From NCBI GenBank assembly GCA_963605535.1, contig CAVCXB010000008.1, positions 1-47,165 on the forward strand: a stretch of DNA of 47,165 nucleotides, written 5' to 3'. The notes below the pieces were generated by a model. It was given only the letters and a program-made list of their open reading frames with translations. It did not search any database and was not told where the DNA came from. Made by a program: the position numbers and the translations under genes. This stretch comes from Anthropogastromicrobium chipingensis_A. GTDB taxonomy: Bacteria > Bacillota > Clostridia > Lachnospirales > Lachnospiraceae. Below, one piece after another: positions 35,014-44,106 of this stretch. Position 1 is the stretch's first letter. Each line of letters opens with the position of its first letter.

Positions 35014-35062
35014 AGAGGGCAGGCAACAAATTTTATTTCTATATTTCAGGAGGTTTTTTATT

Positions 35063-35434
35063 ATGGAAATCATGCATACAGATAAGGCACCGGCAGCAGT
35101 TGGCCCATACAGTCAGGCAGTAAAGACAGGAAATCTTCTTTTCTGCTCTGGTCAGATCGGACTGGATCCGACTACCGGCGTTTTGGTTGGCAGCACCGTT
35201 GCTGAGCAGGCAAAGCAGGTTATGGAGAATGTAAAGGCTCTGTTGGAGAATGCAGGTGTAAGCTTTGACAATGTTATCAAGACGACCTGCTTCATCGCTG
35301 ATATGAAGGAATTTGGCAACTTCAATGAAGTATATGCCGAGTATTTCCCGAACAACAAGCCGGCTCGTTCCTGTGTACAGGCCGTTCTGCCAAAGGGCGC
35401 TCTGTGCGAGGTTGAGGTTATTGCCGAGCTGTAA
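35063..35434 (+). CDS. ridA: RidA-family 2-iminobutanoate deaminase
   Basis: A 123-residue trimeric enzyme that hydrolyses reactive enamine/imine intermediates made by PLP enzymes such as threonine dehydratase. The family motifs AAVGPYSQAV, FCSGQIGLDP, VIKTTCFIADM and the C-terminal RSCVQAVLPKGALCEVEVIA (with the catalytic Arg) are all visible. I used the ATG at 35063, which has GGAGG about 10 nt upstream; an in-frame GTG at 35003 was rejected because it overlaps the promoter. It is the only plus-strand gene in the window and has its own promoter and terminator. Confidence 0.95.
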   Translation: MEIMHTDKAPAAVGPYSQAVKTGNLLFCSGQIGLDPTTGVLVGSTVAEQAKQVMENVKALLENAGVSFDNVIKTTCFIADMKEFGNFNEVYAEYFPNNKPARSCVQAVLPKGALCEVEVIAEL

Positions 35435-35495
35435 TCGAATACTTATAATCGACGAATCAACATGTGAAAGGATTTGTCATTACGATCTTGACCCG

Positions 35496-35533
35496 AAAAA
35501 GGCACCGCCGTCTCTCGATGGCGATGCCTTTTT
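35496..35533. terminator. Bidirectional terminator (ridA and purine permease)
   Basis: A hairpin AAAAAGGCACCGCC with GGCGATGCCTTTTT, one G:U pair, and a short loop. The T-run follows on the plus strand and, because of symmetry, on the minus strand too. It lies between the convergent ridA and permease genes and can serve both. Confidence 0.85.
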
Positions 35534-35589
35534 CTAACTAAATAATCAAGCGAATATCCGCAATCTGCTTCGGGACTTACTTGATTTGA

Positions 35590-37023
35590 TTAAACAACTA
35601 AGAAAAACTTCAGCAGGAAAATCGCTGAAATGATGTAAGTCAGCGCAGATACATCCTTTGCCTTTCCGGTGAATACCTTCATGACTGTGTAGGAAATCAG
35701 CGCTAAACCGATACCATGTCCGATGGAACCGGAGATTGGCATACAAATCAGCATAATCGCTGCCGGAACGGTCTGATAGATATCGGTGAAGTCAATCTTG
35801 GACAGACCTGAAATCATAAGGATACCTACATAGATCAGTGCAGATGATGTAGCTGCTGCCGGAATGATCGCTGCGATTGGTGCGATGAAGATGCACGCAA
35901 GGAACAGGATACCTGTGGTAAATGCGGTCAGACCAGTTCTTCCGCCTGCCTCAACACCAGACGCAGACTCAACGAATGTCGTAACGGTGGAGGTACCGGT
36001 AACTGCACCTGCTACTGTACCGATCGCATCTGATAACAGTGCTTCCTTCATCTGCGGCATGTTTCCATTCTTATCAACCATACCTGCGCGGGATGCCGTT
36101 CCAACGAGTGTTCCGATCGTATCAAACATATCGATAATACAGAATGTAATGATCAGCGTAATTGCCGTGAACCAGCCAATTTTTACAAAACCTGCAAAAT
36201 CAAAGTGGAACAGCGTAGTCTCTGCCATATCCGCAAATGGAGGTAAGAATGATGCTCCGCTTAAGCTTGCAAATGGATTGGTTCCAAGGAAAATAGCCTC
36301 GCCTGCCCAGTAGATAACAGATGCAGCAAGCATACCAAGAATAACTGCTGCTTTTACACCCTTCTGTGCCAGAACGATAATAACAAACAGACCGATAAAC
36401 ATGGTAGCTACTGTCAGAACCATCTGCGTATAACCGCTTCCCATGTTCTGCTGTGCTACACTAGGAGTCAGCGCACCGAAGAAATCACGCATCGCATAGA
36501 ATGGTCCGCCATTCTCTGAATAGACACCTGCATTGGAACCGACACCAATGTTAAGAAGCATCAGACCGATTGCCGGGGAAATCCCCAAGCGAACGCCAAG
36601 CGGAATTGCATCTACAATTTTGTCACGAATGTTTAATACGGACAGGATAATAAAAATAATACCTTCAATTAAAATGATACACAAAGCGGACTGGAAGGAT
36701 TCTACATAGTTCATGCCTGTCATGCCTACGATATTGGCAACAACTACAGCAAAAAAGCTGTTTAATCCCATACCAGGTGCCATGGCAAAAGGCTTGTTTG
36801 CCAGAAATGCCATCGACATCATACCTACGAAAGATGCAATACAGGTTGCTAAAAATACACCGTTCCACAAATTCTGTCCTTCTGCACCAAAATTCGTCAG
36901 CAGATTCGGATTTAAGGCAATGATATACGCCATTGTCATAAATGTGGTCAGACCGGCAATAATCTCTGTCTTCACTGTCGTATGATTTTCTTTAATCTTA
37001 AAGATCTTTTCGACTTGATTCAT
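35590..37023 (-). CDS. Purine permease, NCS2/AzgA type
   Basis: A membrane transporter of 477 residues, probably for guanine, hypoxanthine or adenine with proton symport. It has about 12-14 helices. The N-terminal segment with TTFMTMAYIIALNPNLL and the later IDMFDTIGTLVGTASRAGM and GTSTVTTFVESASGVEAGGR are hallmarks of the AzgA/PbuG/PbuO branch. The gap to DUF4317 is only 48 nt, so no room exists for a purine riboswitch directly in front; expression may come from the upstream genes. Confidence 0.9.
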   Translation of the reverse strand: MNQVEKIFKIKENHTTVKTEIIAGLTTFMTMAYIIALNPNLLTNFGAEGQNLWNGVFLATCIASFVGMMSMAFLANKPFAMAPGMGLNSFFAVVVANIVGMTGMNYVESFQSALCIILIEGIIFIILSVLNIRDKIVDAIPLGVRLGISPAIGLMLLNIGVGSNAGVYSENGGPFYAMRDFFGALTPSVAQQNMGSGYTQMVLTVATMFIGLFVIIVLAQKGVKAAVILGMLAASVIYWAGEAIFLGTNPFASLSGASFLPPFADMAETTLFHFDFAGFVKIGWFTAITLIITFCIIDMFDTIGTLVGTASRAGMVDKNGNMPQMKEALLSDAIGTVAGAVTGTSTVTTFVESASGVEAGGRTGLTAFTTGILFLACIFIAPIAAIIPAAATSSALIYVGILMISGLSKIDFTDIYQTVPAAIMLICMPISGSIGHGIGLALISYTVMKVFTGKAKDVSALTYIISAIFLLKFFLVV

Positions 37024-37071
37024 TTACGTTTTTCTCCCTCTTTTCAGTTTGGTGGTTACAATTTGAGTGAA

Positions 37072-38259
37072 CTATAACCACTTTGGTCTTTCGTTGTCTC
37101 TTTGACTTTTGTCTCTTTCATCTGAAACATTTGTGTCCTCCATAGTAACACTCATGCCATTGATTTGTACACCGTCCTCCATCGGGATTACGATGCAGCG
37201 GCGACCCTCTACCAGCTGAATCTGAATCAGATCCATACGCTGCGGACTAACCTTTATGGTCACGTCCGGTGTCTTGACGGCAACGCTTCTGGCCTCAACC
37301 AGATTTGCTGCCTGAAATGAAGCGTCCTCTCCCGCAGTTTCCTCATAGACACGCTCAAAATTTTCGAGCTGTTCTTCCTTGATTCCACTGTTTTGAAGAA
37401 GCTTTTTTACATCTGATTTCTGAAGCTTTAAAGGCTGCGGTTCCTCTTTATGCTCTTCAATCAGCTCTGTCAGATTTTCCTGAATCTGGCAGACGGTATC
37501 GTAGCTTACAGCCTCTCCGACGGTCTCCTCTACGATTTCCTGAAATACTGACTTCTGTGTCTTGAAAGACATCGGTGCCGAACCGCCAATGCAGTCGTTA
37601 ATGAAATCCTCATGAAGTTCCTCTGTCTTTTTCGTGTAGTATAACAGGCTGTGAATGTTTGTGCTGCGATCATCAAATGCCGGGAATAAAAAGGCATTGA
37701 CTGGTGCTTCGATCCACTGGTCGCGCATACGCTCCTCGATGCGGTTTGTCTGTGTGTTATAACACAGACCGGCCTCGGACAACTTGACCGGGCAGATGCA
37801 GCAGAGGATAAATTCATAAACCTCCTCCGATGCATCATCCATGTCCAGATTGTCGCTTCCGCGTCCCGGAACATCATAGTTGCAGTGAATTATGACAACG
37901 TAGTAGCTCTCTCCGTAATGATACGTTTCTGCCACAGACTGATAGAACTGCTCCAAAACAGCATCGTCCTTAAGTCCAGTCGTCTTTAACTGCATTAACA
38001 GCTTGTGGCCCTCCCCGGAAAGCTCCTGATCGAGCGTGTAGTCGAGCGAATGAAGATTCTTGCCAAGGCTTCCTGAGAGAGCTTTTCGGAAGATCTCAAA
38101 ATATTTGTCGATCTCCTCCTGCGACAGCGACAAAAACATGTCACTAAAGGTCATGCGAATCTCCCGCTCGCCGTCAATGAGACAGCCACAAATACGGTCA
38201 ATCGCACCGCCATCCCTCTTAAAAAGGCTCTTAATCTCGGATACTTCTTTTTTGTTCAT
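37072..38259 (-). CDS. DUF4317 domain protein
   Basis: A 395-residue soluble protein of the DUF4317 family, common in Clostridia. It starts with NKKEVSEIKSLFKRDGGAID, where a Lys/Glu-rich helix and a conserved CGCLIDGEREIR segment are visible, and ends in an unstructured, charged tail. No catalytic motif was recognised. The start has GGAG 10 nt upstream. It lies in a same-strand row between an aminotransferase and a purine permease, with no functional clue from either. Confidence 0.8.
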   Translation of the reverse strand: MNKKEVSEIKSLFKRDGGAIDRICGCLIDGEREIRMTFSDMFLSLSQEEIDKYFEIFRKALSGSLGKNLHSLDYTLDQELSGEGHKLLMQLKTTGLKDDAVLEQFYQSVAETYHYGESYYVVIIHCNYDVPGRGSDNLDMDDASEEVYEFILCCICPVKLSEAGLCYNTQTNRIEERMRDQWIEAPVNAFLFPAFDDRSTNIHSLLYYTKKTEELHEDFINDCIGGSAPMSFKTQKSVFQEIVEETVGEAVSYDTVCQIQENLTELIEEHKEEPQPLKLQKSDVKKLLQNSGIKEEQLENFERVYEETAGEDASFQAANLVEARSVAVKTPDVTIKVSPQRMDLIQIQLVEGRRCIVIPMEDGVQINGMSVTMEDTNVSDERDKSQRDNERPKWL

Positions 38260-38307
38260 GTTTCAAACACTCCTTGCTCATTTGCTTTTCCATTTTCGTA
38301 ACGATTC

Positions 38308-38346
38308 AAAACTCCGTTCGCAAAATCGCCTCTGCGAGACTTTCTT
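38308..38346. repeat. 39-bp intergenic repeat, copy 1
   Basis: Similar to 39611-39649 with 30 of 39 identical positions and no gaps; nearly all differences are transitions. It overlaps the stop codon of the aminotransferase gene. It may extend further upstream with one gap. Confidence 0.6.
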
Positions 38347-39538
38347 AGCGGTTTGGGTACTCAGTCTTTACGAAACGCTCCAGCGCATCAAGTGAACGCA
38401 CTACCTTCTCTGTGTCGATGCAGTATGCCATACGGAAATATCCCGGGCATCCAAAGGAATCGCTCGGAACCAGAACCAGATCATACTTTAACGCCTTGTT
38501 GCAGAATGCAATGGCATCCTCCTCCAGCGCCTTCGGGAAAATGTAGAAGGTTCCCTCTGGTCTGACACAGGAAAATCCCAGTTCAATCAGCTTGTCGTAG
38601 ATCAGGTTCATGTTTGTCTCGTACACAGCCATATCAGATGTCTGGTCTAACACATCCTCTACGCCTCTCATAATCAAAGACGATGGGCAATTATGTCCGA
38701 TTCCTCTGGAAATCTGAGCCATCATCGGCACCAGCACATCGGCATCGGTGCAGACTGGATTGACTGCAACATAGCCGATACGCTCACCCGGAAGAGAAAG
38801 CGATTTGGAGAAAGAATAGCAAGAAAGCGTATTGGCATAGAACTTTGACGCATACGGCGCTTTCAGTCCGTCAAATACGATCTCTCGGTACGGCTCATCG
38901 GAGATTAAGAAGATATCATGACCGTACTCTTTTTGCTTTCTCTCCATCAGCTGCGCCATCTTTTCTAACGTTTCTGCTGAATATACAGCTCCAGACGGAT
39001 TGTTTGGCGTGTTGATCAGAACGGCCGACACGTTCTCGGTCAGCATCTTCTCAAACTGCTCGAAATCCACCTGAAAATCCACGGTGTTTGCCGGTACCAC
39101 TCTCAGGTTTGCGCCTGTCATGCCTACGTAGCAGTTGTACTCTGGGAAATATGGTGCGAAGGTAAGCACGTCATCTCCCGGTGCGGTTACTGCACGAAGC
39201 GCATGCGCCAGTGCGCCCGCAGCTCCTGAGGTTGGAAAAATATGATTTGCTGTATAGTTCATATCAAAACGCTTATTCAGCGATGCAGCCACCTTTTCTT
39301 TAAAGGAAGGAAGTCCGACACTCGGGCTGTAGCCGTGAAGCTCACTCGAGGTCTTTGTCTGAAGCAGACGGATTGTATTATCCGTGTAGTCCTGCGGAAC
39401 CGGAACGGATGGGTTTCCCAGACTATAATCAAATACGTTTTCGTATCCAATCTCCTGCCCTCTCTTTGTTGCAAATTCGGATAATGTACGGATAACCGAT
39501 TTTTGCTGAAGCATATCCTTATATTTTTGTGTTACCAT
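38345..39538 (-). CDS. PLP-dependent aminotransferase, class I/II
   Basis: A 397-residue fold-type I aminotransferase, close in motif layout to AspC/AlaT-like enzymes. Key parts are NTPNNPSGAVY (substrate-binding Asn), SDEPYREIVFDG (cofactor Asp) and YSFSKSLSLPGERIGY (PLP Lys). The C-terminal half has the usual CVRPEGTFYIFPK. I chose the ATG at 39538 because GGGAGG lies 6 nt upstream; a reading 27 codons longer has no site. The amino acid acceptor cannot be decided. Confidence 0.88.
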   Translation of the reverse strand: MVTQKYKDMLQQKSVIRTLSEFATKRGQEIGYENVFDYSLGNPSVPVPQDYTDNTIRLLQTKTSSELHGYSPSVGLPSFKEKVAASLNKRFDMNYTANHIFPTSGAAGALAHALRAVTAPGDDVLTFAPYFPEYNCYVGMTGANLRVVPANTVDFQVDFEQFEKMLTENVSAVLINTPNNPSGAVYSAETLEKMAQLMERKQKEYGHDIFLISDEPYREIVFDGLKAPYASKFYANTLSCYSFSKSLSLPGERIGYVAVNPVCTDADVLVPMMAQISRGIGHNCPSSLIMRGVEDVLDQTSDMAVYETNMNLIYDKLIELGFSCVRPEGTFYIFPKALEEDAIAFCNKALKYDLVLVPSDSFGCPGYFRMAYCIDTEKVVRSLDALERFVKTEYPNR

Positions 39539-39610
39539 GCTGTCCTCCCATTCTGCCGCATATGCGGCCTGTATGCCCTGTTGTCTATTGATCAAATGAT
39601 CGTAAAATTT

Positions 39611-39649
39611 AAAACTCAATCTGCAAAATTGCCCCTACAAGGCTTTCTT
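39611..39649. repeat. 39-bp intergenic repeat, copy 2
   Basis: Partner of 38308-38346. It lies directly before the stop codon end of the patatin gene (39653), that is, in the gap after it in transcription order. Confidence 0.6.
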
Positions 39650-39652
39650 TTG

Positions 39653-40516
39653 CTAGTTTTCCTGTCCAAGAAATGCACGAATCTGATCCAGATTTTTCAT
39701 TGCATCCTCTCGTCCAAGCTGATAAAGTGCCTTTAACTTTTCCGGGTCCTTCTCTAGTCTCGACACTTCGATCAGACGACTCGGGCAAAGTACCATGACT
39801 TCGCCTTTTGCCTTTAATTCTTCGATCTTGTCTAATGTTCTGTTGTATACCTTATAGCGGCGCGCCATTGCCTTTGCCAAGTTTGGATGATGGCGAAGCA
39901 TTACATTTATCGCACCCTGAAATTTCATCTTTTTCTTGCGATAGCCATCTGGCCTTGTCAGAATGACCAGATTTTTCTTATAGCCCTGTCTGCGAAACCA
40001 CATGACTGGAATGGAATCGGCAATGCCTCCGTCAAGAAGCTGATACCCGTCTGTCTCCACAATTTTGGAAACAAGCGGCATAGACGCAGATGCCTGCATC
40101 CACTTTAAATCTTCTCTGCCACAATCGGTACATTTATGATACACGGCCTTTCCGGTGTTTACATCGGTGCAGACCACGTAAAATTCTGCCGGGTTCTTGA
40201 CGAATGCATCGTTGTCAAATGGATCTATAACTTCCGGTATCTGATGATAACAAAAATCAACATCATAGATATCGCCTGTCTTTAACAGCGAGTGAATGGT
40301 ACCGTAGCGCTTGTCACCGCAAAATTGCAGGTTGTAGCGCAAGGTACGTCCGATCTGACCTGATTTATAGTTGCAGCCAAACACAGCTCCTGCCGATACG
40401 CCGATTACGCCGTCCGCCTGGATCTTTTGTTCCATTAACACATCCAGAACACCGGCTGTATACATTCCTCTCATGGCACCGCCTTCGAGCACCAGTCCTG
40501 TTTTTGTTTTTCCCAT
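39653..40516 (-). CDS. Patatin-like phospholipase (RssA/YlbK type)
   Basis: A 287-residue predicted esterase. The oxyanion-hole motif LEGGAMRGMYTAGVLDV, the nucleophile elbow GVSAGAVFG (catalytic Ser) and the catalytic Asp in LLDGGIADSIPV are all present. No signal peptide or membrane helix was seen, so it is probably cytosolic. It has a candidate promoter at 40590-40618 and a hairpin in its leader. The lipid substrate is unknown. Confidence 0.9.
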   Translation of the reverse strand: MGKTKTGLVLEGGAMRGMYTAGVLDVLMEQKIQADGVIGVSAGAVFGCNYKSGQIGRTLRYNLQFCGDKRYGTIHSLLKTGDIYDVDFCYHQIPEVIDPFDNDAFVKNPAEFYVVCTDVNTGKAVYHKCTDCGREDLKWMQASASMPLVSKIVETDGYQLLDGGIADSIPVMWFRRQGYKKNLVILTRPDGYRKKKMKFQGAINVMLRHHPNLAKAMARRYKVYNRTLDKIEELKAKGEVMVLCPSRLIEVSRLEKDPEKLKALYQLGREDAMKNLDQIRAFLGQEN

Positions 40517-40545
40517 GGTTCTCCTCTCTTTCCAATTTTACATTT

Positions 40546-40572
40546 TTAGAGAGCAGCTTGTTTCCTCTCTAA
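40546..40572. promoter_or_regulatory. Leader hairpin of the patatin gene
   Basis: A perfect 8-bp inverted repeat, TTAGAGAG (40546-40553) and CTCTCTAA (40565-40572), with an 11-nt loop. It falls within the predicted leader of the patatin mRNA. No T-run follows on the minus strand, so it is not a terminator. Confidence 0.4.
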
Positions 40573-40589
40573 GTTAACGAAACAACACT

Positions 40590-40618
40590 ATCATACCACG
40601 GTTCTTGTCAAACAGCAA
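40590..40618 (-). promoter_or_regulatory. Predicted promoter of the patatin gene
   Basis: On the minus strand a -35 box TTGCTG (40613-40618) and a -10 box TATGAT (40590-40595) are exactly 17 nt apart. Start near 40583. Confidence 0.5.
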
Positions 40619-40630
40619 GGCGGTATTGTC

Positions 40631-41248
40631 TTACTGTTCATCTAAAAATGCAAGAGGATCTCCCTCAGTATGTATAAAATGCATGAGCATATATGCACAC
40701 ATAATCGCCACATTCTCTTCCTTGAGAATGCGCTTGCACTCTTCGCGGTCCGCCAATACAATCTCGATGTCCTCAGACTCTTCTTCATGCTCGTTTGTCG
40801 GTGTTCCACTGCAATAACCATATATGGTTCCGCAGCTCTCATCGGTCATGCCAACGGTAGTGAAAAACGGCCTGGTGTATGCGCCCTCTGTGACCTTTGG
40901 CTCGAAGGTGAGACCTGTCTCCTCGTAAATCTCACGGATACCTGCCTGTGCCATCTCCTCACCCGGCTCGACAAGTCCTGCCGGGAACTCGTATACGTAT
41001 GCGTTGATTGGATAGCGAAATTGCTTTACCAGCACGATCTTATCCTTCTTTTCCCCGTATACACTATAAATGATAATGCCATCTGCACTATTTTTATGGG
41101 TAATTGCCTTTAGCTGCTGTGGGTCCTTCTTTCGGGATGCCACATAATATTTACTTTTCTTTCCGTTTCTTCTTTCTACATCGAAATTGTAGAGATTTAA
41201 AAATGGATTGTCTGTTACCTTTTCTACCCCATTTACTCGATCTACCAT
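40631..41248 (-). CDS. Nudix hydrolase, ADP-ribose pyrophosphatase-like
   Basis: A 205-residue Nudix enzyme. The Nudix box is complete (GLVEPGEEMAQAGIREIYEE followed by TG), with a preceding VLVKQFRYPINAYVYEFPAG that is typical of the ADP-ribose pyrophosphatase branch. The ATG at 41248 has AAGGAG 7 nt upstream, so a much longer reading to 41374 was rejected. It has its own -10 box (TATAAT at 41333-41338) just after the terminator of the sugar-transport operon. Confidence 0.9.
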   Translation of the reverse strand: MVDRVNGVEKVTDNPFLNLYNFDVERRNGKKSKYYVASRKKDPQQLKAITHKNSADGIIIYSVYGEKKDKIVLVKQFRYPINAYVYEFPAGLVEPGEEMAQAGIREIYEETGLTFEPKVTEGAYTRPFFTTVGMTDESCGTIYGYCSGTPTNEHEEESEDIEIVLADREECKRILKEENVAIMCAYMLMHFIHTEGDPLAFLDEQ

Positions 41249-41332
41249 ATCTGTTCTCCTTACCGGCATTTTTCTAACTTTTGCACCATGCCATATTTTC
41301 AACTCGATTCCACCAGAAATCAGCCTTTTTTC

Positions 41333-41338
41333 ATTATA
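41333..41338 (-). promoter_or_regulatory. Nudix gene -10 box
   Basis: A consensus TATAAT on the minus strand. The -35 position overlaps the T-run of the adjacent terminator (TTTTCT), so the promoter may be weak. The leader would be about 78 nt. Confidence 0.45.
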
Positions 41339-41352
41339 CCGTACTCTCACGC

Positions 41353-41392
41353 AAAAGAAAAGCCCGCAAAGCAAAGTTTCCTCTGCTTGCGG
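41353..41392 (-). terminator. Rho-independent terminator of the sugar importer operon
   Basis: On the minus strand a stem of about 12 pairs joins CCGCAAGCAGAG with CTTTGCTTTGCGG around a GAAA loop, followed by CTTTTCTTTT. It lies 6 nt after the stop codon of the second solute-binding protein. Confidence 0.85.
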
Positions 41393-41398
41393 ACTAAC

Positions 41399-43129
41399 TT
41401 ATTCATTTTCATTGAGTGCGTCTCGAACCTCCTGCGTGATGGTCTCGCCCCCATTTTCATACCATTTGGCGACAAACTCGTCAAACGCATCGATGTCACG
41501 CTCTCCCGTGACAATCTGAAGGTAATATTCTTTTTCCATCTGACGAAGCTTCCACCACTGAACTGCCATGGTCTGTGTCTCATCAAAGTAAAGTGATTCA
41601 ACCTTATTTAACTTTGCATTCGCCAACAGTGAGCAGGCTGTGATTCGGGATGTGTATGCTGCCCACTCCTGCGGCGTAGCCGTATCGGTATTATCCAGAT
41701 AGGCTTTGCAGGCTTCATAATACGAATACTCCAGAAGATCGAGTTCTTCCGGCTCTTTTTTGCCTGAAAGCACCTCTGTCAATTCACGATAACATTTGGT
41801 CAGCGCATCACTGTAATCCACGTTGATGGCAAGTGGTCTGGCCGTTGGATCAACATTGTCTTGATAATATTGTTCAAACTCGCTGTCGTGATCGTCCTCA
41901 TAGCGCACATAGTCAAACAGGGCGCTGACAATCTTACAGGCGATTTCAGGATGCTCATATCCTTTTCGCACGACAACGTATTTGTAGGTAGGATTCTGCG
42001 TGTAGTAGCTTGTGCTGCCGTCGTCCTCCGTCTGCAACAAAAATGGCTCCCACACAGCATTCGGATCTGCCGTGATCGCTTCCATCAGTGGATTGTTTGC
42101 CGCCCACCATGGTCCAAAGAAGGAACCACACAGCCCCTGCGTTACCAGCTCGATGTTGTTCGCCGAGGTACGAAGCAGGAAATTTTGATCAAGAATGTTT
42201 TCCTCGTACAGGGTGCGAAGCTTCGCTAACGCTTCTTTTGCCTCTGGTAGAACAGAGCCATAAGAAACTTCACCGTTTGCATCGCGAATCCACTGCTTCG
42301 GGTACGCGCCATTGTCAGCAAATACAATATCCATCAGATATTCACTGCTGTAGCCGCACTCGCCGGACAGATTCGGGTCACAGACAAAGCCTACCGTTTT
42401 TCCTGCGCCATTTTTTCCGGGATCTTCTTCGATAAATGCTCTGACAATCTCCTCGGCATCCTCAATCGTCTTTGGATCCTCCAGCCCCAGCGCATCCATC
42501 CAGTCCCGGCGAAGCCACAGCAGATTCGGTCCATCGTCAATATTCGTCTCAGGAATCGCCATAATCTTTCCATCGAAGGTCACACCGTCGATGATGCCAT
42601 CGCCGTAGCTGGCGTAGATATCTTTGATTCGGTCGGTCATGCAATTTTCAAAGCTGTCGGTCAAATCTTCAATCAAATCCATCTCGACAAGCTGCCGCAA
42701 ATCCTCTAAGCTGCCAGCGACCATCAGATCAGGCAGGTCTTGAGAGGTCATGGCAACCGATACGCTGACATTGTACTGATCATCCTGCTCCTCAAACACA
42801 TCCTGATTTTGGATATTAAAGTGTTCCCGCAGGTACCGGGTGTAAGCATTGTTTTCATAGGTCTCCCCCTCGGGAAGATTGGAGTTATTGGCTCCTGTCA
42901 TCTTTCCGAGCGTGTAGGTAATCAGCTCCGGATATTTTCCATCGGGCGTTGTGCGTGCAATTCGTTCCTGCTCTTCCTTAGACGGGGAAGCCTCTGTGGT
43001 ACGATCTTCTGTCTCATCAACAGCCGTGTTCTTTGCTGCATTTGCATCATACGGTGCCATCTGCGGCACAGTAAGCGCACCTATTGCAATCACACCTGCT
43101 AACACTTTCGTCAGAACGTTTTTTCTCAT
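41399..43129 (-). CDS. Second extracellular solute-binding protein
   Basis: A 577-residue exported protein, longer than the MalE-like protein of the same operon and of a different subfamily (similar in style to LipO/YtcQ-type binding proteins). The signal peptide is residues 1-30 (KVLAGVIAIGALTVPQ). It has no lipobox Cys, so membrane attachment is unclear. A Glu/Thr-rich linker follows. The ligand-binding part has MTSQDLPDLMVAG and NLLWLRRDWMDALGLEDP, typical of oligosaccharide-binding proteins. The ATG at 43129 has GGGG 7 nt upstream; earlier ATGs extend it into the gap. It lies 104 nt after malG. It may bind a different glycan and use the same permease. Confidence 0.8.
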   Translation of the reverse strand: MRKNVLTKVLAGVIAIGALTVPQMAPYDANAAKNTAVDETEDRTTEASPSKEEQERIARTTPDGKYPELITYTLGKMTGANNSNLPEGETYENNAYTRYLREHFNIQNQDVFEEQDDQYNVSVSVAMTSQDLPDLMVAGSLEDLRQLVEMDLIEDLTDSFENCMTDRIKDIYASYGDGIIDGVTFDGKIMAIPETNIDDGPNLLWLRRDWMDALGLEDPKTIEDAEEIVRAFIEEDPGKNGAGKTVGFVCDPNLSGECGYSSEYLMDIVFADNGAYPKQWIRDANGEVSYGSVLPEAKEALAKLRTLYEENILDQNFLLRTSANNIELVTQGLCGSFFGPWWAANNPLMEAITADPNAVWEPFLLQTEDDGSTSYYTQNPTYKYVVVRKGYEHPEIACKIVSALFDYVRYEDDHDSEFEQYYQDNVDPTARPLAINVDYSDALTKCYRELTEVLSGKKEPEELDLLEYSYYEACKAYLDNTDTATPQEWAAYTSRITACSLLANAKLNKVESLYFDETQTMAVQWWKLRQMEKEYYLQIVTGERDIDAFDEFVAKWYENGGETITQEVRDALNENE

Positions 43130-43171
43130 AGGCATTCCCCGCTTTCGGTGTTTTCTTAAATTCTTGTAACG

Positions 43172-43211
43172 ATTCTCATCGTTATTCTTATCATTATTCT
43201 TATCGTCATTC
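43172..43211. repeat. 12-bp degenerate tandem repeat
   Basis: Units of about 12 bases with core TTATTCTTATC repeat roughly 2.5 times in the gap between malG and the second solute-binding protein. They are open in the upstream reading frame of the latter, but I see no ribosome binding site there. Confidence 0.5.
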
Positions 43212-43233
43212 AGAGTCTTTATCTGAACTCTTT

Positions 43234-44106
43234 TTAACCCTTGACAGCTCCTGATACGCCCTCGCGGTAACACTTCTGCATGGACATGAACAGGATAACG
43301 ATCGGGATGGAAATCAGCACGGCACCTGCAGCGAAGCAGTTGAACCAGCTGTTGACATACTCTTTCTCAAGCATGTTCCACAGACCGATGGAGACGGTAT
43401 AGTATTTCGCATTTGCACGGCAAATAACCTTTGCAAAGATGAAATCCAGCCATGGAGACATGAACGCCTGTAAGATGGTGTAAACGATGATTGGCTTACT
43501 AAGCGGAATGGTGATCTTTGTGAATACCTGAAATCTGGTTGCGCCATCCAGATAAGCAGCCTCATCAATGGACTTCGGAATCGTATCAAAGAAGCCCTTT
43601 GCGATGTAGAAGCCAAGTCCGGAACCACCGGAGTAGACAAGTACCAGTGCGACACGAATCATAGCACCCTCCGACAGACCGACCGACTTTAAGATATAGT
43701 AGACGGCAATCATGGACATGAAGCCAGGAAACATCCCAAGGATCAATGCGATGTTCATCATCGGCTTTCTCATCTTAAAGCGCATACGTGACATGCAGTA
43801 GGACACAGACAAAACGAAGAAGGTGGAGATGACGCAGGTAAAAATGGAGATGATGAAGGTGTTTGCAAACATCTGTGGGAAGTTCAAAATCTGCGTATCG
43901 GTGAACAGCTTCTTGTAGTTGTCCAGTGTGAAGGTCTTCGGGATGATCGTGGAGATATACTGTCCAGACTCTCCTCTGAAACTGATCATGATAATCCATG
44001 CGATCGGGATGATCCAGATGACAGCCAGAATGGCAAGGACTACATGAACGATTGTGTTGGTGATAAATCTCTTTCTTTTTGCCGAAGCAGTATTTTCTTT
44101 CTTCAT
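43234..44106 (-). CDS. malG: Carbohydrate ABC permease, MalG-like
   Basis: A 290-residue membrane protein with six predicted helices and a periplasm-like external loop. The EAA loop contacting the ATPase is EAAYLDGATRFQVFTKITIP. Its ATG overlaps the malF stop codon by one base (TAATG), so both are coupled. It likely pairs with MalF to import maltose or maltodextrin. The gene name follows the operon layout and MalF similarity; substrate is inferred. Confidence 0.85.
   Translation of the reverse strand: MKKENTASAKRKRFITNTIVHVVLAILAVIWIIPIAWIIMISFRGESGQYISTIIPKTFTLDNYKKLFTDTQILNFPQMFANTFIISIFTCVISTFFVLSVSYCMSRMRFKMRKPMMNIALILGMFPGFMSMIAVYYILKSVGLSEGAMIRVALVLVYSGGSGLGFYIAKGFFDTIPKSIDEAAYLDGATRFQVFTKITIPLSKPIIVYTILQAFMSPWLDFIFAKVICRANAKYYTVSIGLWNMLEKEYVNSWFNCFAAGAVLISIPIVILFMSMQKCYREGVSGAVKG

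Larger units (their letters stand above)
34736..35062. other. Divergent intergenic region, exporter and ridA
   Basis: This 327-base interval holds the two outward promoters listed separately and an inverted repeat at 34922-34964 (GTTCACGGG and CCCGTGAAC, 25-nt spacer) between them. I see no small gene in it. Confidence 0.6.

Noticed and set aside
35003..35062. GTG-started extension of ridA
   Set aside because: It overlaps the -10 box, and the ATG at 35063 has a good ribosome binding site.
37024..37071. Purine riboswitch before the purine permease
   Set aside because: The 48-nt gap is too short for the aptamer.
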